From Myxococcales bacterium (GTDB lineage Bacteria; Myxococcota_A; Polyangia; Polyangiales; Polyangiaceae), in contig JADJQX010000007.1 in NCBI GenBank assembly GCA_016712525.1, forward strand, positions 2,604,001 to 2,668,000: a DNA stretch of 64,000 nucleotides, written 5' to 3'. The stretch's first letter is position 1, and every line of letters begins with the position of its first letter. Positions 1 to 6,975 of the stretch are shown here, piece after piece. Below the pieces are notes generated by a model that saw only the letters and a list, made by a program, of their open reading frames with translations, searched no databases and was not told where the DNA came from. A program made the position numbers and the translations under genes.

Positions 1-108
1 GAGCGCCTTGACCTCGGGCTCGGTGAAAGCAGTCCACACGGGCGGCGAAAAGTACCCGCGCGCGCGCAGGAACACAATCCATGCGGGGCGGATCCGACCG
101 CGGGGCAC
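1..108 (-). CDS. Possible partial ORF running off the left edge
   Basis: A minus-strand frame stays open from a GTG at 108-106 (alternative GTG at 75-73) to base 1. It reads as a plausible peptide containing IVFLRARGYFSPPVWTAF and then TEPEVKAL. The segment is too short to assign to a family, and its C-terminal part lies outside the window. It lies next to mobile-element debris, so it may be a fragment of an insertion-sequence gene rather than a host gene. This rests only on an uninterrupted frame and sensible composition. Confidence 0.25.
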   Translation of the reverse strand, partial: MPRGRIRPAWIVFLRARGYFSPPVWTAFTEPEVKAL

Positions 109-159
109 GGGGCAGATCCGGGCAGATCCCGGCGTCGTAGAGCAGATTGTGCAACGTCT

Positions 160-205
160 GCGAGAACTGACCCCCGAACGGCAGTAAAACTGACCCCCTC
201 CTAGC
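160..205. mobile_element. Possible insertion-sequence end remnant
   Basis: The 11-mer AACTGACCCCC occurs twice, at 165-175 and 188-198. On the minus strand this gives GGGGGTCAGTT motifs in direct repeat, 23 bp apart. Short direct repeats of this sort occur at the ends of some insertion sequences, and IS21-like elements with GGGGTCAG-type ends come to mind. That link is from memory and was not checked. No transposase gene of that family is visible here, so at most this is a decayed end. Confidence 0.3.
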
Positions 206-208
206 ACG

Positions 209-301
209 TGAAGATCCGACTGAAGATCCGACCGACGTTGGCGCCAAGTACGCGAAATGCACGTGAAGATCCGACCGACGTTGGCGCCAAGTACGCGAAA
301 T
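209..301 (-). repeat. REP-like repeats upstream of the RAYT gene (minus orientation)
   Basis: A 38-bp sequence is repeated perfectly at 221-258 and 264-301, separated by 5 bp. A truncated copy of its first bases starts at 209. Each full copy contains GATCCGACCGACGTTGG, the exact reverse complement of CCAACGTCGGTCGGATC, which is repeated downstream of the transposase (from 1338) and again at 6976-7422. The two flanks of the transposase therefore carry the same motif in opposite orientations, the arrangement expected of REP/REPIN sequences around their cognate transposase. Confidence 0.8.
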
Positions 302-417
302 CACTCGTGGGCCTGGCCAGGGCCACCCCGAGAAGTGGCCCGGCCACCCAAATGAGGGACAACTATTCAATAATTTCAAACACTTAGAGTTGGCCCACAT
401 CGTGAATTAGACAGGGC

Positions 418-1335
418 ATGTCCAACCCTCGTCGCATCGTCCCCGGCACCACCTATCTCGTCACGCGCAGAACCACGCGCCGCTACTTCCTCTTGAACCC
501 GGACAAGCGCCGCATGCTGCTCGCCTTCTACTGGTACGCCACGGCCGTGCTCGCCGCAGAGTTTGGCATCGAGATCCATGCGGTGCAGATGCTCTCGAAC
601 CACCTTCACGAGGTGCTGACCGACACGCGCGGTGAGCTGCCAAAATTCCTTTCGCAGAGAAATCGCCTGCTCGCGAACGCCATCAAGGTGCTGCGTGGGT
701 GGCCCGAGGAGGTCTTTTCGCGCGAGGGTGCGAGCGTGGTGGCGCTCTATGGCGAGGATGCGGTGCTGCAGAAGATCGGCTACACGCTCGCGAACGTGGT
801 CGAAGCGGGCCTCGTCTCGAGCCCCGAGGATTGGCCGGGTGTGACGCTCGCGGCGACCGACATCGGCACGCGCACGTTCCGTGTGGCGCGGCCCGAGGTG
901 TACTTCGACGCGGAGAACACGCGTTGGCCTGCCATGGCCGAGATCGCGATCACGGTGCCGCGCTCGCTCGAGGCGAGCTCCGGTCACGAAGGGGCGCGGG
1001 AGCGCATCGTCTCCGCGGTGAACTCGGCGGTCGAGAAGGCGCGCATCGTGGCGCGGAAGGCGGGCAAGTTCGTGCGCTCGCTCGAGTGGATTTTCTCTGT
1101 GCCGCATACGACGCGTGCGTCGTCGTTCGAGAAGGAAGGGGCGCGGAACCCGAGCTTCGCGGCGGGCGGGAACGTCGAGATGGCCGTGCGCGCGATGAAG
1201 GAGCGGGCGGCGTTCTTGGGGGCGTACCGGGAGGCGTTCGCGAAGTTGAGGAACGCGGTGCGGGATGTGCTGTTTCCAGCGGGGACGTGGCGCCTCTTCC
1301 GCGAGCTCGGCGTCAACGTGGTTTCAACCACTTAG
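418..1335 (+). CDS. REP-associated (RAYT-like) HUH transposase
   Basis: This 305-residue protein resembles the Y1/REP-associated transposase family (TnpA_REP). The N-terminus reads RRIVPGTTYLVTRRTTRRYF, followed by a hydrophobic helix. The metal-binding HUH-type motif is NHLHEVL (H62, H64), and the family-typical block LANVVEAGLVSSPEDWPG lies near residues 125-141. Such enzymes nick and move REP sequences, and REP repeats flank this gene on both sides. Two features are odd. The helix that usually carries the catalytic tyrosine (consensus near RRYxRYFN) reads QRNRLLAN here, with no Tyr. The C-terminal half adds about 150 residues beyond a typical RAYT. The ATG at 418 follows an AT-rich patch (359-415) unlike the rest of the window. 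The gene may be active through another Tyr (Y111 or Y122), degenerate, or domesticated. Confidence 0.72.
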   Translation: MSNPRRIVPGTTYLVTRRTTRRYFLLNPDKRRMLLAFYWYATAVLAAEFGIEIHAVQMLSNHLHEVLTDTRGELPKFLSQRNRLLANAIKVLRGWPEEVFSREGASVVALYGEDAVLQKIGYTLANVVEAGLVSSPEDWPGVTLAATDIGTRTFRVARPEVYFDAENTRWPAMAEIAITVPRSLEASSGHEGARERIVSAVNSAVEKARIVARKAGKFVRSLEWIFSVPHTTRASSFEKEGARNPSFAAGGNVEMAVRAMKERAAFLGAYREAFAKLRNAVRDVLFPAGTWRLFRELGVNVVSTT

Positions 1336-1445
1336 CGCCAACGTCGGTCGGATCTCCCCCTCCAACGTCGGTCGGATCTTCCCCCTGCTCCCGAGCTCGG
1401 CGTCAACGTGGTTTCAACCACTTAGCGCCAACGTCGGTCGGATCT
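1302..1445. repeat. 54-bp direct repeat duplicating the transposase 3' end
   Basis: Bases 1302-1355 (the last eleven codons of the transposase, its TAG stop and the first REP unit) recur without mismatch at 1392-1445, a 90-bp period. The duplicated block includes GTGGTTTCAACCACTTAGCG, which itself holds the small palindrome GTGGTTTCAACCAC. The gene tail and the adjoining REP were therefore copied together. Confidence 0.85.
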
Positions 1446-1560
1446 TCCTCCGTCGGTCGGATCTTCCCCCGACGTCGGTCGGATCTTCCCGCGCCCGACG
1501 CCACGACGTCGGTCGGATCTTCCCCCCACGACGCCGCTCCCACGTCGGACGGCTCTTCTC
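1338..1560 (+). repeat. REP-like cluster downstream of the RAYT gene
   Basis: Seven copies of a short motif with consensus CCAACGTCGGTCGGATCTTC lie here, starting near 1338, 1362, 1428, 1450, 1470, 1504 and 1541. The first three are complete. The next three keep the CGTCGGTCGGATCTTCC core, and the last is diverged (ACGTCGGACGGCTCTTC). They are separated by C-rich stretches of 3-40 bp. The cluster fills the whole gap between the transposase stop and the tRNA terminator, and no gene is visible in it. Confidence 0.85.
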
Positions 1561-1579
1561 CCCCACGCCACGCCACAAA

Positions 1580-1610
1580 AAGAAAAAAACCCCGGTTCAT
1601 CACCGGGGTT
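1580..1610 (-). terminator. Rho-independent terminator of tRNA-fMet
   Basis: Read on the minus strand, AACCCCGGT, loop GATGA and ACCGGGGTT form a perfect 9-bp stem, followed directly by a run of T and a C/T-rich tail. It begins 8 bp beyond the tRNA 3' end on the same strand, so it should terminate that transcript. Confidence 0.9.
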
Positions 1611-1617
1611 CACTCAG

Positions 1618-1691
<74 letters not shown>

Positions 1692-1704
1692 TCAGCTGGG
1701 GCGC

Positions 1705-1732
1705 ACCATACTCCCGGCACCCAGGATGTCAA
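1705..1732 (-). promoter_or_regulatory. Sigma70-type promoter of tRNA-fMet
   Basis: On the minus strand a perfect -35 box TTGACA (1732-1727) is followed by 16 bp and then TATGGT (1710-1705) as the -10. Transcription would start near 1698, a few bases before the mature tRNA. The match is strong for so GC-rich a genome, and its position fits a stable-RNA promoter. Confidence 0.7.
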
Positions 1733-1809
1733 CACTTACCGACACGTACGCCCCACGTGGCCGTGCGCCTCCGCTTTTCCTCGCGCGTTCCCTCTGCCAC
1801 GATCCCCAC

Positions 1810-3444
1810 GTGAGCCCCGCACCCACCCAAGCGCCGCCTCACGCCCCGCGCCGTCGCACCGCGCTCTCCCTCCCCGCGTTCGCCGCGAGCCTCGTCGCGC
1901 TGCTCGCCCTCTCGCCGCGCGCCCACGCAGCCACGCCTTCCTTCCCCGGCGCCCACGGCTTCGGCGCCGTCACCCCCGGCGGCCGCGGCGGCGACGTGGT
2001 CCACGTCACGACGCTCGCGCCCAGGGGGCCTGGCTCCCTCCAAGAGGCCCTCGATCGCGACACGCCCCGCGTCGTCGTGTTCGACGTGTCGGGCATCATC
2101 GAAGGCGACATCGAGGTCACCCACGGACGCGTCACCATCGCCGGCCAGACGGCCCCCGGCGCGGGCATCACCATCCGCGGCAGGCTCATGGGCGCCTACG
2201 ACGCGCGCGTCACCGACATCGTCATCCGCCATCTCCGCGTGCGCCCCCCACCGCTCCTCACCGTCACCGAGAAGGGCAACCTCCACGACGCCGTCCAGTT
2301 CTCCCGCAACTCGCGCGTCATGCTCGACCACGTGAGCGCCTCCTGGGCCTCCGACGAGACGTGCGACTTCTACGAGGCCAAAGACCTCACCCTGCAAGAC
2401 TCGACCGTCGAAGAGTCGAGCCTCACCGGCCACCCCGAAGGCGCCCACGCCTACGGCATCATCGTCGGCCCCGAGGCTGCGCGCGTGTCCATCCTGCGCA
2501 CGCTCGTCGCCCACCACATGCGACGCGCGCCTGCGTTCGCCACCGGCCCCGTCGAGTTTCGAAACAACGTCGTCTACGACCTGCGCGACGGCTTCCTCCA
2601 CGACAACCCCGCCGAGGGCACCTTCTACGTCGTCGGCAACGTGTGGAAGCGCGGCCGCAGCGCGGCTCTCCGGCCCTTCGTGCTCGAGGACGAAGATCCG
2701 TCGAGCGGAGATCCGACGTACGTGGTCCGCCAAAACCGCGTCGACGACCCTGGCCGCTTCGTCGGCACGGTCGACGATCCCTTCGCCCAGCGGAGCCTCC
2801 ACCCGAGCTTCGCCGAGCTCCCCTCCGGAGTGGCCACCGCCCCCGACGGGCCCGTCCCCGGAATGGTGCATGCTGCACCCATGCGCTCCCCCGAAGAGGC
2901 CTACGCCGAGGTCCTCCGCCAGTCGGGCGCCTTCCCGCGCGACACCATCACGCGGCGCACGATCGAAGAGACACGCACCCGCTGCGGGCACTGGGGCGCC
3001 AAGGTCCCGCCCGATCTGCTCGAGGGCCTCACCGCGAGCGCCCCCCCACTCGACACCGATCGCGACGGCATGCCCGACGCCTGGGAGACCGCGCGAGGCC
3101 TCTCACCGACCGACCCGAGCGACGCGAAGCGCCCCCTCGAAGGCGAGTACACCGCCATCGAGGTCTACGTGAACGAGCTCGCCGACCGCCTCGCCGCCGA
3201 AGCGCCCGCCCCGCGCCCCGATCAAGAAGGCCCCTGCCCCGACGTCGCGCCGAGCTTCGCCGACCTCGACCCCGGCGCACGCAAAGCCGCCCCCGTCGGG
3301 TGCTCCTGCGACACCACCACGTCCACCTCGACCACGCCCGAAGGAGGCCTCGCCTTCGCCGCCATCGGGGTGTCCCTCGGCCTCGTCGCCGCACGCCGCA
3401 CCCTCCAAAAGCGCTCGAGCTCCCTCGCGCCCGACGATTCCTGA
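1810..3444 (+). CDS. Secreted pectate lyase-like protein with MYXO-CTERM-like tail
   Basis: A 544-residue exported protein of the right-handed beta-helix pectate lyase superfamily, probably a polysaccharide lyase acting on plant or microbial polysaccharide. The GTG at 1810 is chosen because it places a signal peptide (RRRTALSLPAFAASLVALLA... cut after AHA, about residue 40) at the N-terminus. FPGAHGFGAVTPGGRGG, VVFDVSGII and TIAGQTAPG are typical of the family, followed by beta-helix repeats including NLHDAVQFS and VMLDHVSASW. Near residue 415 a Ca-binding thrombospondin-3-like stretch (DTDRDGMPDAWE) follows. The C-terminus (from about 496) is GCSC, a Ser/Thr linker, a hydrophobic helix and an RR, matching the MYXO-CTERM sorting pattern and implying cell-surface anchoring. 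It stands alone between the tRNA and a small ORF. The exact substrate is not visible. Confidence 0.82.
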   Translation: MSPAPTQAPPHAPRRRTALSLPAFAASLVALLALSPRAHAATPSFPGAHGFGAVTPGGRGGDVVHVTTLAPRGPGSLQEALDRDTPRVVVFDVSGIIEGDIEVTHGRVTIAGQTAPGAGITIRGRLMGAYDARVTDIVIRHLRVRPPPLLTVTEKGNLHDAVQFSRNSRVMLDHVSASWASDETCDFYEAKDLTLQDSTVEESSLTGHPEGAHAYGIIVGPEAARVSILRTLVAHHMRRAPAFATGPVEFRNNVVYDLRDGFLHDNPAEGTFYVVGNVWKRGRSAALRPFVLEDEDPSSGDPTYVVRQNRVDDPGRFVGTVDDPFAQRSLHPSFAELPSGVATAPDGPVPGMVHAAPMRSPEEAYAEVLRQSGAFPRDTITRRTIEETRTRCGHWGAKVPPDLLEGLTASAPPLDTDRDGMPDAWETARGLSPTDPSDAKRPLEGEYTAIEVYVNELADRLAAEAPAPRPDQEGPCPDVAPSFADLDPGARKAAPVGCSCDTTTSTSTTPEGGLAFAAIGVSLGLVAARRTLQKRSSSLAPDDS

Positions 3445-3606
3445 CGACGACGAAAGGTGATGCGTCCCCACGCGTGCACGCTTCGAGAACGAAAGGATCG
3501 TGCAAAGGTGAAAGCCACCTCGCACCCGAACTAAGCGACACCACGCCCCCGCACGATGGACCAGCATTTGCTGAGGGGAGTCCGTCGTTCGCCCGGGAGC
3601 CGTACC

Positions 3607-3837
3607 ATGTCTCGACGCAAGCCCACCAAGTCCCCCTCCGGCGTTGCCCGCAAGGCATCGCGCAAGGTCGTGGAACCCTTGGACATCCCCGCCGAGAACG
3701 CGCCCGTGACGCTCCGCTCCCCCGCCTTCGACGAGGCCCTCGAGGACGTCGAGGACACCCTGCGTGCGATCGAAGAGGGCTCACGTCGAGGACCGGTTCG
3801 GACCTCGCTGGCGCCCCCGCGTCGCATCGTCGGCTGA
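3607..3837 (+). CDS. Small hypothetical protein
   Basis: A 76-residue protein starting at an ATG at 3607. The first 25 residues are basic (MSRRKPTKSPSGVARKASRK), followed by an acidic helix-prone stretch (FDEALEDVEDTLRAIEEG) and a basic end. It has no signal peptide, transmembrane segment or recognised domain. The charged composition could suit a DNA- or RNA-associated protein, but this is a guess. It lies between the pectate lyase-like gene and the convergent dioxygenase gene, with no clear operon partner. Confidence 0.45.
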   Translation: MSRRKPTKSPSGVARKASRKVVEPLDIPAENAPVTLRSPAFDEALEDVEDTLRAIEEGSRRGPVRTSLAPPRRIVG

Positions 3838-3913
3838 CCTCACGCGCCACCCCGAGCGCGCGCCACCGAGCGCGCGCGTCATGGCGTCCCCTCCCCGGCG
3901 CCCCCCGCGTACC

Positions 3914-4729
3914 TCAGCCGAACTGCGCCGCCGAGAGCTTCACGCCGAGCAGCGTGTCGGCATAAGGCACCGTGCCCACGTCGCCGCCTGCGGCGCCGGC
4001 CACGACCATGAGCGGGAGCAGGTGCTCCTCGCGCGGATGCACCTCGCGGGCCGATGGCGCGCTCGCCCATGCCGTGAGCCTCGCGTCGCGCTCTTCCGCG
4101 GGGAGGCGCACCGTCTCTTGGAGCCAGGTGTCGAACGCCTCGGAGGCCGCGCGCGCCTGCGGTCGGCCGAAGCCGCGCATGTTGTGGTAGCTCATGCCAC
4201 TGCCGACGACGAACACCCCTTCGTCGCGGAGCGGGGCGAGGGCGCGGCCGATGGCGAGGTGCACCTTCGGATCCAGGCCACGCACGAGCGAGAGCTGCAC
4301 GATGGGCACGTCGGCCTCGGGGTACGTGAGCTTCAACGGCACGAACGTCCCGTGGTCGTAGCCGCGGTCCTTGTCCTCGGCGCTCGTGATGCCCGCGTCG
4401 GCGAGCCGCGCGCGCACGAGCGAAGCTACCTCCGGGCTCCCCGGCGCGGGCCACGTGAGCTCGTACGAGGCCTTGGGGAACCCGTAGTAGTCGAAGAGCA
4501 GCGGCGGCGAAGGAGCGCTCATCACCGTGGGCACGCTCGCCTCCCAGTGCGCCGAAACCACGAGCACGGCTCTCGGCGCCACGGGCGGGAGCGCCCTCAG
4601 CCCCTCGAGGTACGACGCGAGCCGCGCGTAAGAGTCAGGCTCGCCGAAGCCCACGTCGACGAAGGGCCACGGGCCACCGCCGTGCGGAACGTACACGGCC
4701 GGCATGCGAGAGAGAGCGGCTTGGGACAT
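3914..4729 (-). CDS. Extradiol ring-cleavage dioxygenase, DOPA-dioxygenase type
   Basis: A 271-residue cytoplasmic enzyme of the class III extradiol dioxygenase (LigB/DODA) superfamily, which cleaves catechol-type rings with a non-haem metal. Family landmarks are the N-terminal PAVYVPHGGGPWP, VVSAHWEAS near residue 55, YYGFPKASYELTWPAPG, a central DRGYDHGTFVPLKLTYPEAD, the GSGMSYHNMRGF block and a C-terminal HPREEHLLPL. The histidines in the HGGG, SAHWE, YDHG and EEHLLPL motifs are the expected metal ligands and active-site residues. The length is normal for the DODA/YgiD group. The ATG at 4729 follows the usual MSQAALSRMPAVYVPHG start. The true substrate (catechol, L-DOPA or other) cannot be read from sequence. 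Confidence 0.85.
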   Translation of the reverse strand: MSQAALSRMPAVYVPHGGGPWPFVDVGFGEPDSYARLASYLEGLRALPPVAPRAVLVVSAHWEASVPTVMSAPSPPLLFDYYGFPKASYELTWPAPGSPEVASLVRARLADAGITSAEDKDRGYDHGTFVPLKLTYPEADVPIVQLSLVRGLDPKVHLAIGRALAPLRDEGVFVVGSGMSYHNMRGFGRPQARAASEAFDTWLQETVRLPAEERDARLTAWASAPSAREVHPREEHLLPLMVVAGAAGGDVGTVPYADTLLGVKLSAAQFG

Positions 4730-4834
4730 GCGACGACCATAACGCCGCGGCGCGCGCGACGCCTCGCCCCCGAGGGAAACGCACTGTTCTCGCCCACGTC
4801 CCCGCGCGATGGGGCATGAGATACGCTCGGTGAC

Positions 4835-5629
4835 GTGGGCGCTCGAGGAACGGCATTCAAGGTTCGTGTCGTCGTGCTCACCATGGCCCTCGTGCTCGTC
4901 GTGCTCTACGCCGTGGGCGACGTGCGGCGGCGCGAAGGGCGCACCCGCTGGGACCGCACGCTCGACGTCGCGGTGATCGTGGTCTCGAAAACTCCCGTCG
5001 ATCCTGCGCTCTTCACGGGCCTCCGCGCGCGCATCCCCGCGCTCGAGGCGCGCCTCACCGAAGAAGGACGCACCTACCGAAAGGGGATGGGCGCTCCGTT
5101 CGCCTTCCACCTCTACGGCCCCATCGTCACGGCCACGCTCCCCCCGAAGGCCACGGGCGACGGGCTCGCGGATCTCGCCAAGCAGACCCTCGCGATGCGC
5201 GCCTACACCCGCGAGATCGACGCCGCCGCCGCGATCGACGCCGACACCTACGACAGCCGCATCTACCTCACGGTCACCCCTCGCGCCGCGAAGGAGCGCG
5301 CGTGGGTCGAGGGCGAGAGCGAGCAGGGCGGCAAGCTCGGTCAGGTCACCGTCGAGCTCGACGACACCATGCTCGACGTCGCGTGGATGGTCGTGACCCA
5401 CGAGGCGTTCCACACGCTCGGCGCCACCGACAAAATCGACGCGAGCGGCCGCACCCTCGTGCCGCAGGGGCTCGCCGATCCGGCGCAAATTCCTCTCTAT
5501 CCGCAGCGCCGGGCCGACGTGATGGCCCGCGGAAGGCTCGTCGCGCCCGGCCACGAAGAGCTCGTCGACTCCCTGGCCGAGCTCGGCGTCGGCCCCGACA
5601 CGGCCCGCGAGATCCGCTGGGTCGAGTAG
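4835..5629 (+). CDS. Membrane-anchored putative zinc metalloprotease
   Basis: A 264-residue protein starting at GTG 4835 with one N-terminal membrane helix (VRVVVLTMALVLVVLYAVG, residues about 10-28), so the remainder is probably periplasmic. Near residue 190 it has THEAFHTLGATDKID, matching the metzincin consensus HExxHxxGxxD with Asp as third zinc ligand, as in snapalysin-type enzymes. The flanking DDTMLDVAWMVVTHE supports a helix leading into the motif. The rest matches no family I recognise. The C-terminal part mentions no classic Met-turn, so activity is inferred only. It is divergent from the dioxygenase gene, about 105 bp away. Confidence 0.6.
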   Translation: MGARGTAFKVRVVVLTMALVLVVLYAVGDVRRREGRTRWDRTLDVAVIVVSKTPVDPALFTGLRARIPALEARLTEEGRTYRKGMGAPFAFHLYGPIVTATLPPKATGDGLADLAKQTLAMRAYTREIDAAAAIDADTYDSRIYLTVTPRAAKERAWVEGESEQGGKLGQVTVELDDTMLDVAWMVVTHEAFHTLGATDKIDASGRTLVPQGLADPAQIPLYPQRRADVMARGRLVAPGHEELVDSLAELGVGPDTAREIRWVE

Positions 5630-5643
5630 CGCAACGTTTGCAG

Positions 5644-5708
5644 GCGCGCACACGAGCCTGCCGCGCCACGCGCGCACGAGCCCACCGCGCCACGCGCGCA
5701 CGAGCCCC
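5644..5708. repeat. 24-bp tandem repeat
   Basis: Three units with a 24-bp period, aligned on CACGAGCC at 5651, 5675 and 5699. The units are CG-alternating (CGCGCCACGCGCGCACGAGC). They lie in the gap between the metalloprotease stop and the YceI start. No gene or obvious regulatory role is visible. Confidence 0.7.
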
Positions 5709-5758
5709 GCCGTCGATTCCGCCTCGAAGGCCCTCTCCGCGTGCGCTACCGTGACGGC

Positions 5759-6310
5759 GTGACCACGTACCGCATCGACCCGAGCGCGACCCACGTCCAC
5801 GTCTTCACGTACGCCGAGGGCCTCTTCGCGCGCCTCGCCCACGATCTCCGCCTCACGGTCGCCCCGAGCGAGCTCACGGCCACCCGCGACACCTCAGGCA
5901 AGGCCACGCTGAAGGGAAAAATCGCCCTCTCGGCCCTCACGGTCGACGGGGTCATGAAGGGCGACACCCTCAAGACCGACGTGCTGTCCGACAAGGATCG
6001 CCTCGAGATCCTCGAGCGCATGCGGAGCGACGTCTTCGGTGGCGCCTCGCCCGAGTCTGCCGTGACTCTCGAAGGCACGCTCGAAGGTACGTCCCTCCGC
6101 CTCACCGTCGCTTCGCCCAGCGGTCGCACGACGTCCGCTACGGCCAAGGTCGTCGGCACCTCCAACGACAACGGCGAGACGGTGCGCGGCGAGGTCGACC
6201 TCCACCTGAAAGAGATCGCCGGCCACGACGTGAAGGGCCCGCTCGGCGCCTTCCGCATCGGAGACCGCATCCGCGTCACGTTCGACGCGCACTTCGTCGC
6301 CGAGCCGTGA
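5759..6310 (+). CDS. YceI-family protein
   Basis: A 183-residue protein of the YceI-like lipocalin-fold family, which binds isoprenoid or amphiphilic ligands. The characteristic start YRIDPSATHVHVFTYAEG and LARLAHDLRLTVAPSE appear, followed by alternating beta strands, a helix DKDRLEILERMRSDVF and a final strand region ending RIRVTFDAHFVAEP. GTG 5759 is chosen because it places the YRID motif immediately after the start. There is no signal peptide, unlike many YceI proteins, so it may be cytoplasmic. It overlaps the next gene by four bases (GTGA), implying translational coupling with the YkgJ-like protein. Confidence 0.75.
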   Translation: MTTYRIDPSATHVHVFTYAEGLFARLAHDLRLTVAPSELTATRDTSGKATLKGKIALSALTVDGVMKGDTLKTDVLSDKDRLEILERMRSDVFGGASPESAVTLEGTLEGTSLRLTVASPSGRTTSATAKVVGTSNDNGETVRGEVDLHLKEIAGHDVKGPLGAFRIGDRIRVTFDAHFVAEP

Positions 6311-6909
6311 ACGAGAGACCCCGCTTCTGGCTCACGGTCCTGGGAGCCCACACCCACCTCCACGCCACGGCCTGCAGCGCCTGCCCGCACCACGTGTTCG
6401 GGTGCTGCTCGCATCCGCCCCCGTACGACTGGGCCGACGTCGCCCGCGTCCTCTCCTTGGGCGGGCGCGCTCACCTCGAAGGGGCCCTCGCGCGCGGCGA
6501 ACTCACGCTCACCCGCGGCGGCCTCCGCTTCGCCACCCCGAAGCGCCGCGGGCCGCGCGGCAAGCGAGTGCAAGGGTGCGTCTTCCTTGGCGAAACCGGG
6601 TGCACGCTCGACCCTCGCGAGAAGCCCGCGGTCTGCAACTACTACGTCTGCGAGACGGCCCTCGGCGGACCCCCTGAGCGAAACCCGCACGGCGACCGCC
6701 CCTTCTTCGCGTATGCCGTGGTGCGCGAGCTATGGACGCGCTGGACGCACGAGGTGAGCCGCGTCGTCGACGAGGCCTACAGGGACACCTGTCCCGCGTT
6801 CGACGAGGCCCTCGTCACGCTGCTCGTCGAGACCTACGAGCGCCTCGAGCGCGAAGCGGGGCTCGAGGGGGCGCGGCCCGAACCGCTGCCCGGCCCCACC
6901 GTCCGCTGA
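6307..6909 (+). CDS. YkgJ-family cysteine-cluster protein
   Basis: A 200-residue protein with the zinc/iron-chelating cysteine cluster of the YkgJ (CxxCxxCC) family. The N-terminal cluster is CSACPHHVFGCCSHPP (from about residue 23), and the second is GCVFLGETGCTLDPREKPAVCNYYVC (about 98-123), the family's GCxFL..GC.L...KP..C pattern. The function of the family is unknown; metal binding is inferred. It starts with GTG inside the YceI stop codon, so the two are probably co-translated. After its stop comes the REP/tandem-repeat block. Confidence 0.75.
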   Translation: MNERPRFWLTVLGAHTHLHATACSACPHHVFGCCSHPPPYDWADVARVLSLGGRAHLEGALARGELTLTRGGLRFATPKRRGPRGKRVQGCVFLGETGCTLDPREKPAVCNYYVCETALGGPPERNPHGDRPFFAYAVVRELWTRWTHEVSRVVDEAYRDTCPAFDEALVTLLVETYERLEREAGLEGARPEPLPGPTVR

Positions 6910-6975
6910 CCGGGCACGTGACTCTAGCCAGCGGCGCGTCGAGACCCGATTTCCAATCCTTTCGGACGTTTGCGG

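Noticed and set aside
2694..2717. GATCCG motifs inside the pectate lyase-like gene as extra REP units
   Set aside because: Only six to eight bases match the REP core and they lie within a conserved coding region. Chance occurrence is the simpler explanation.
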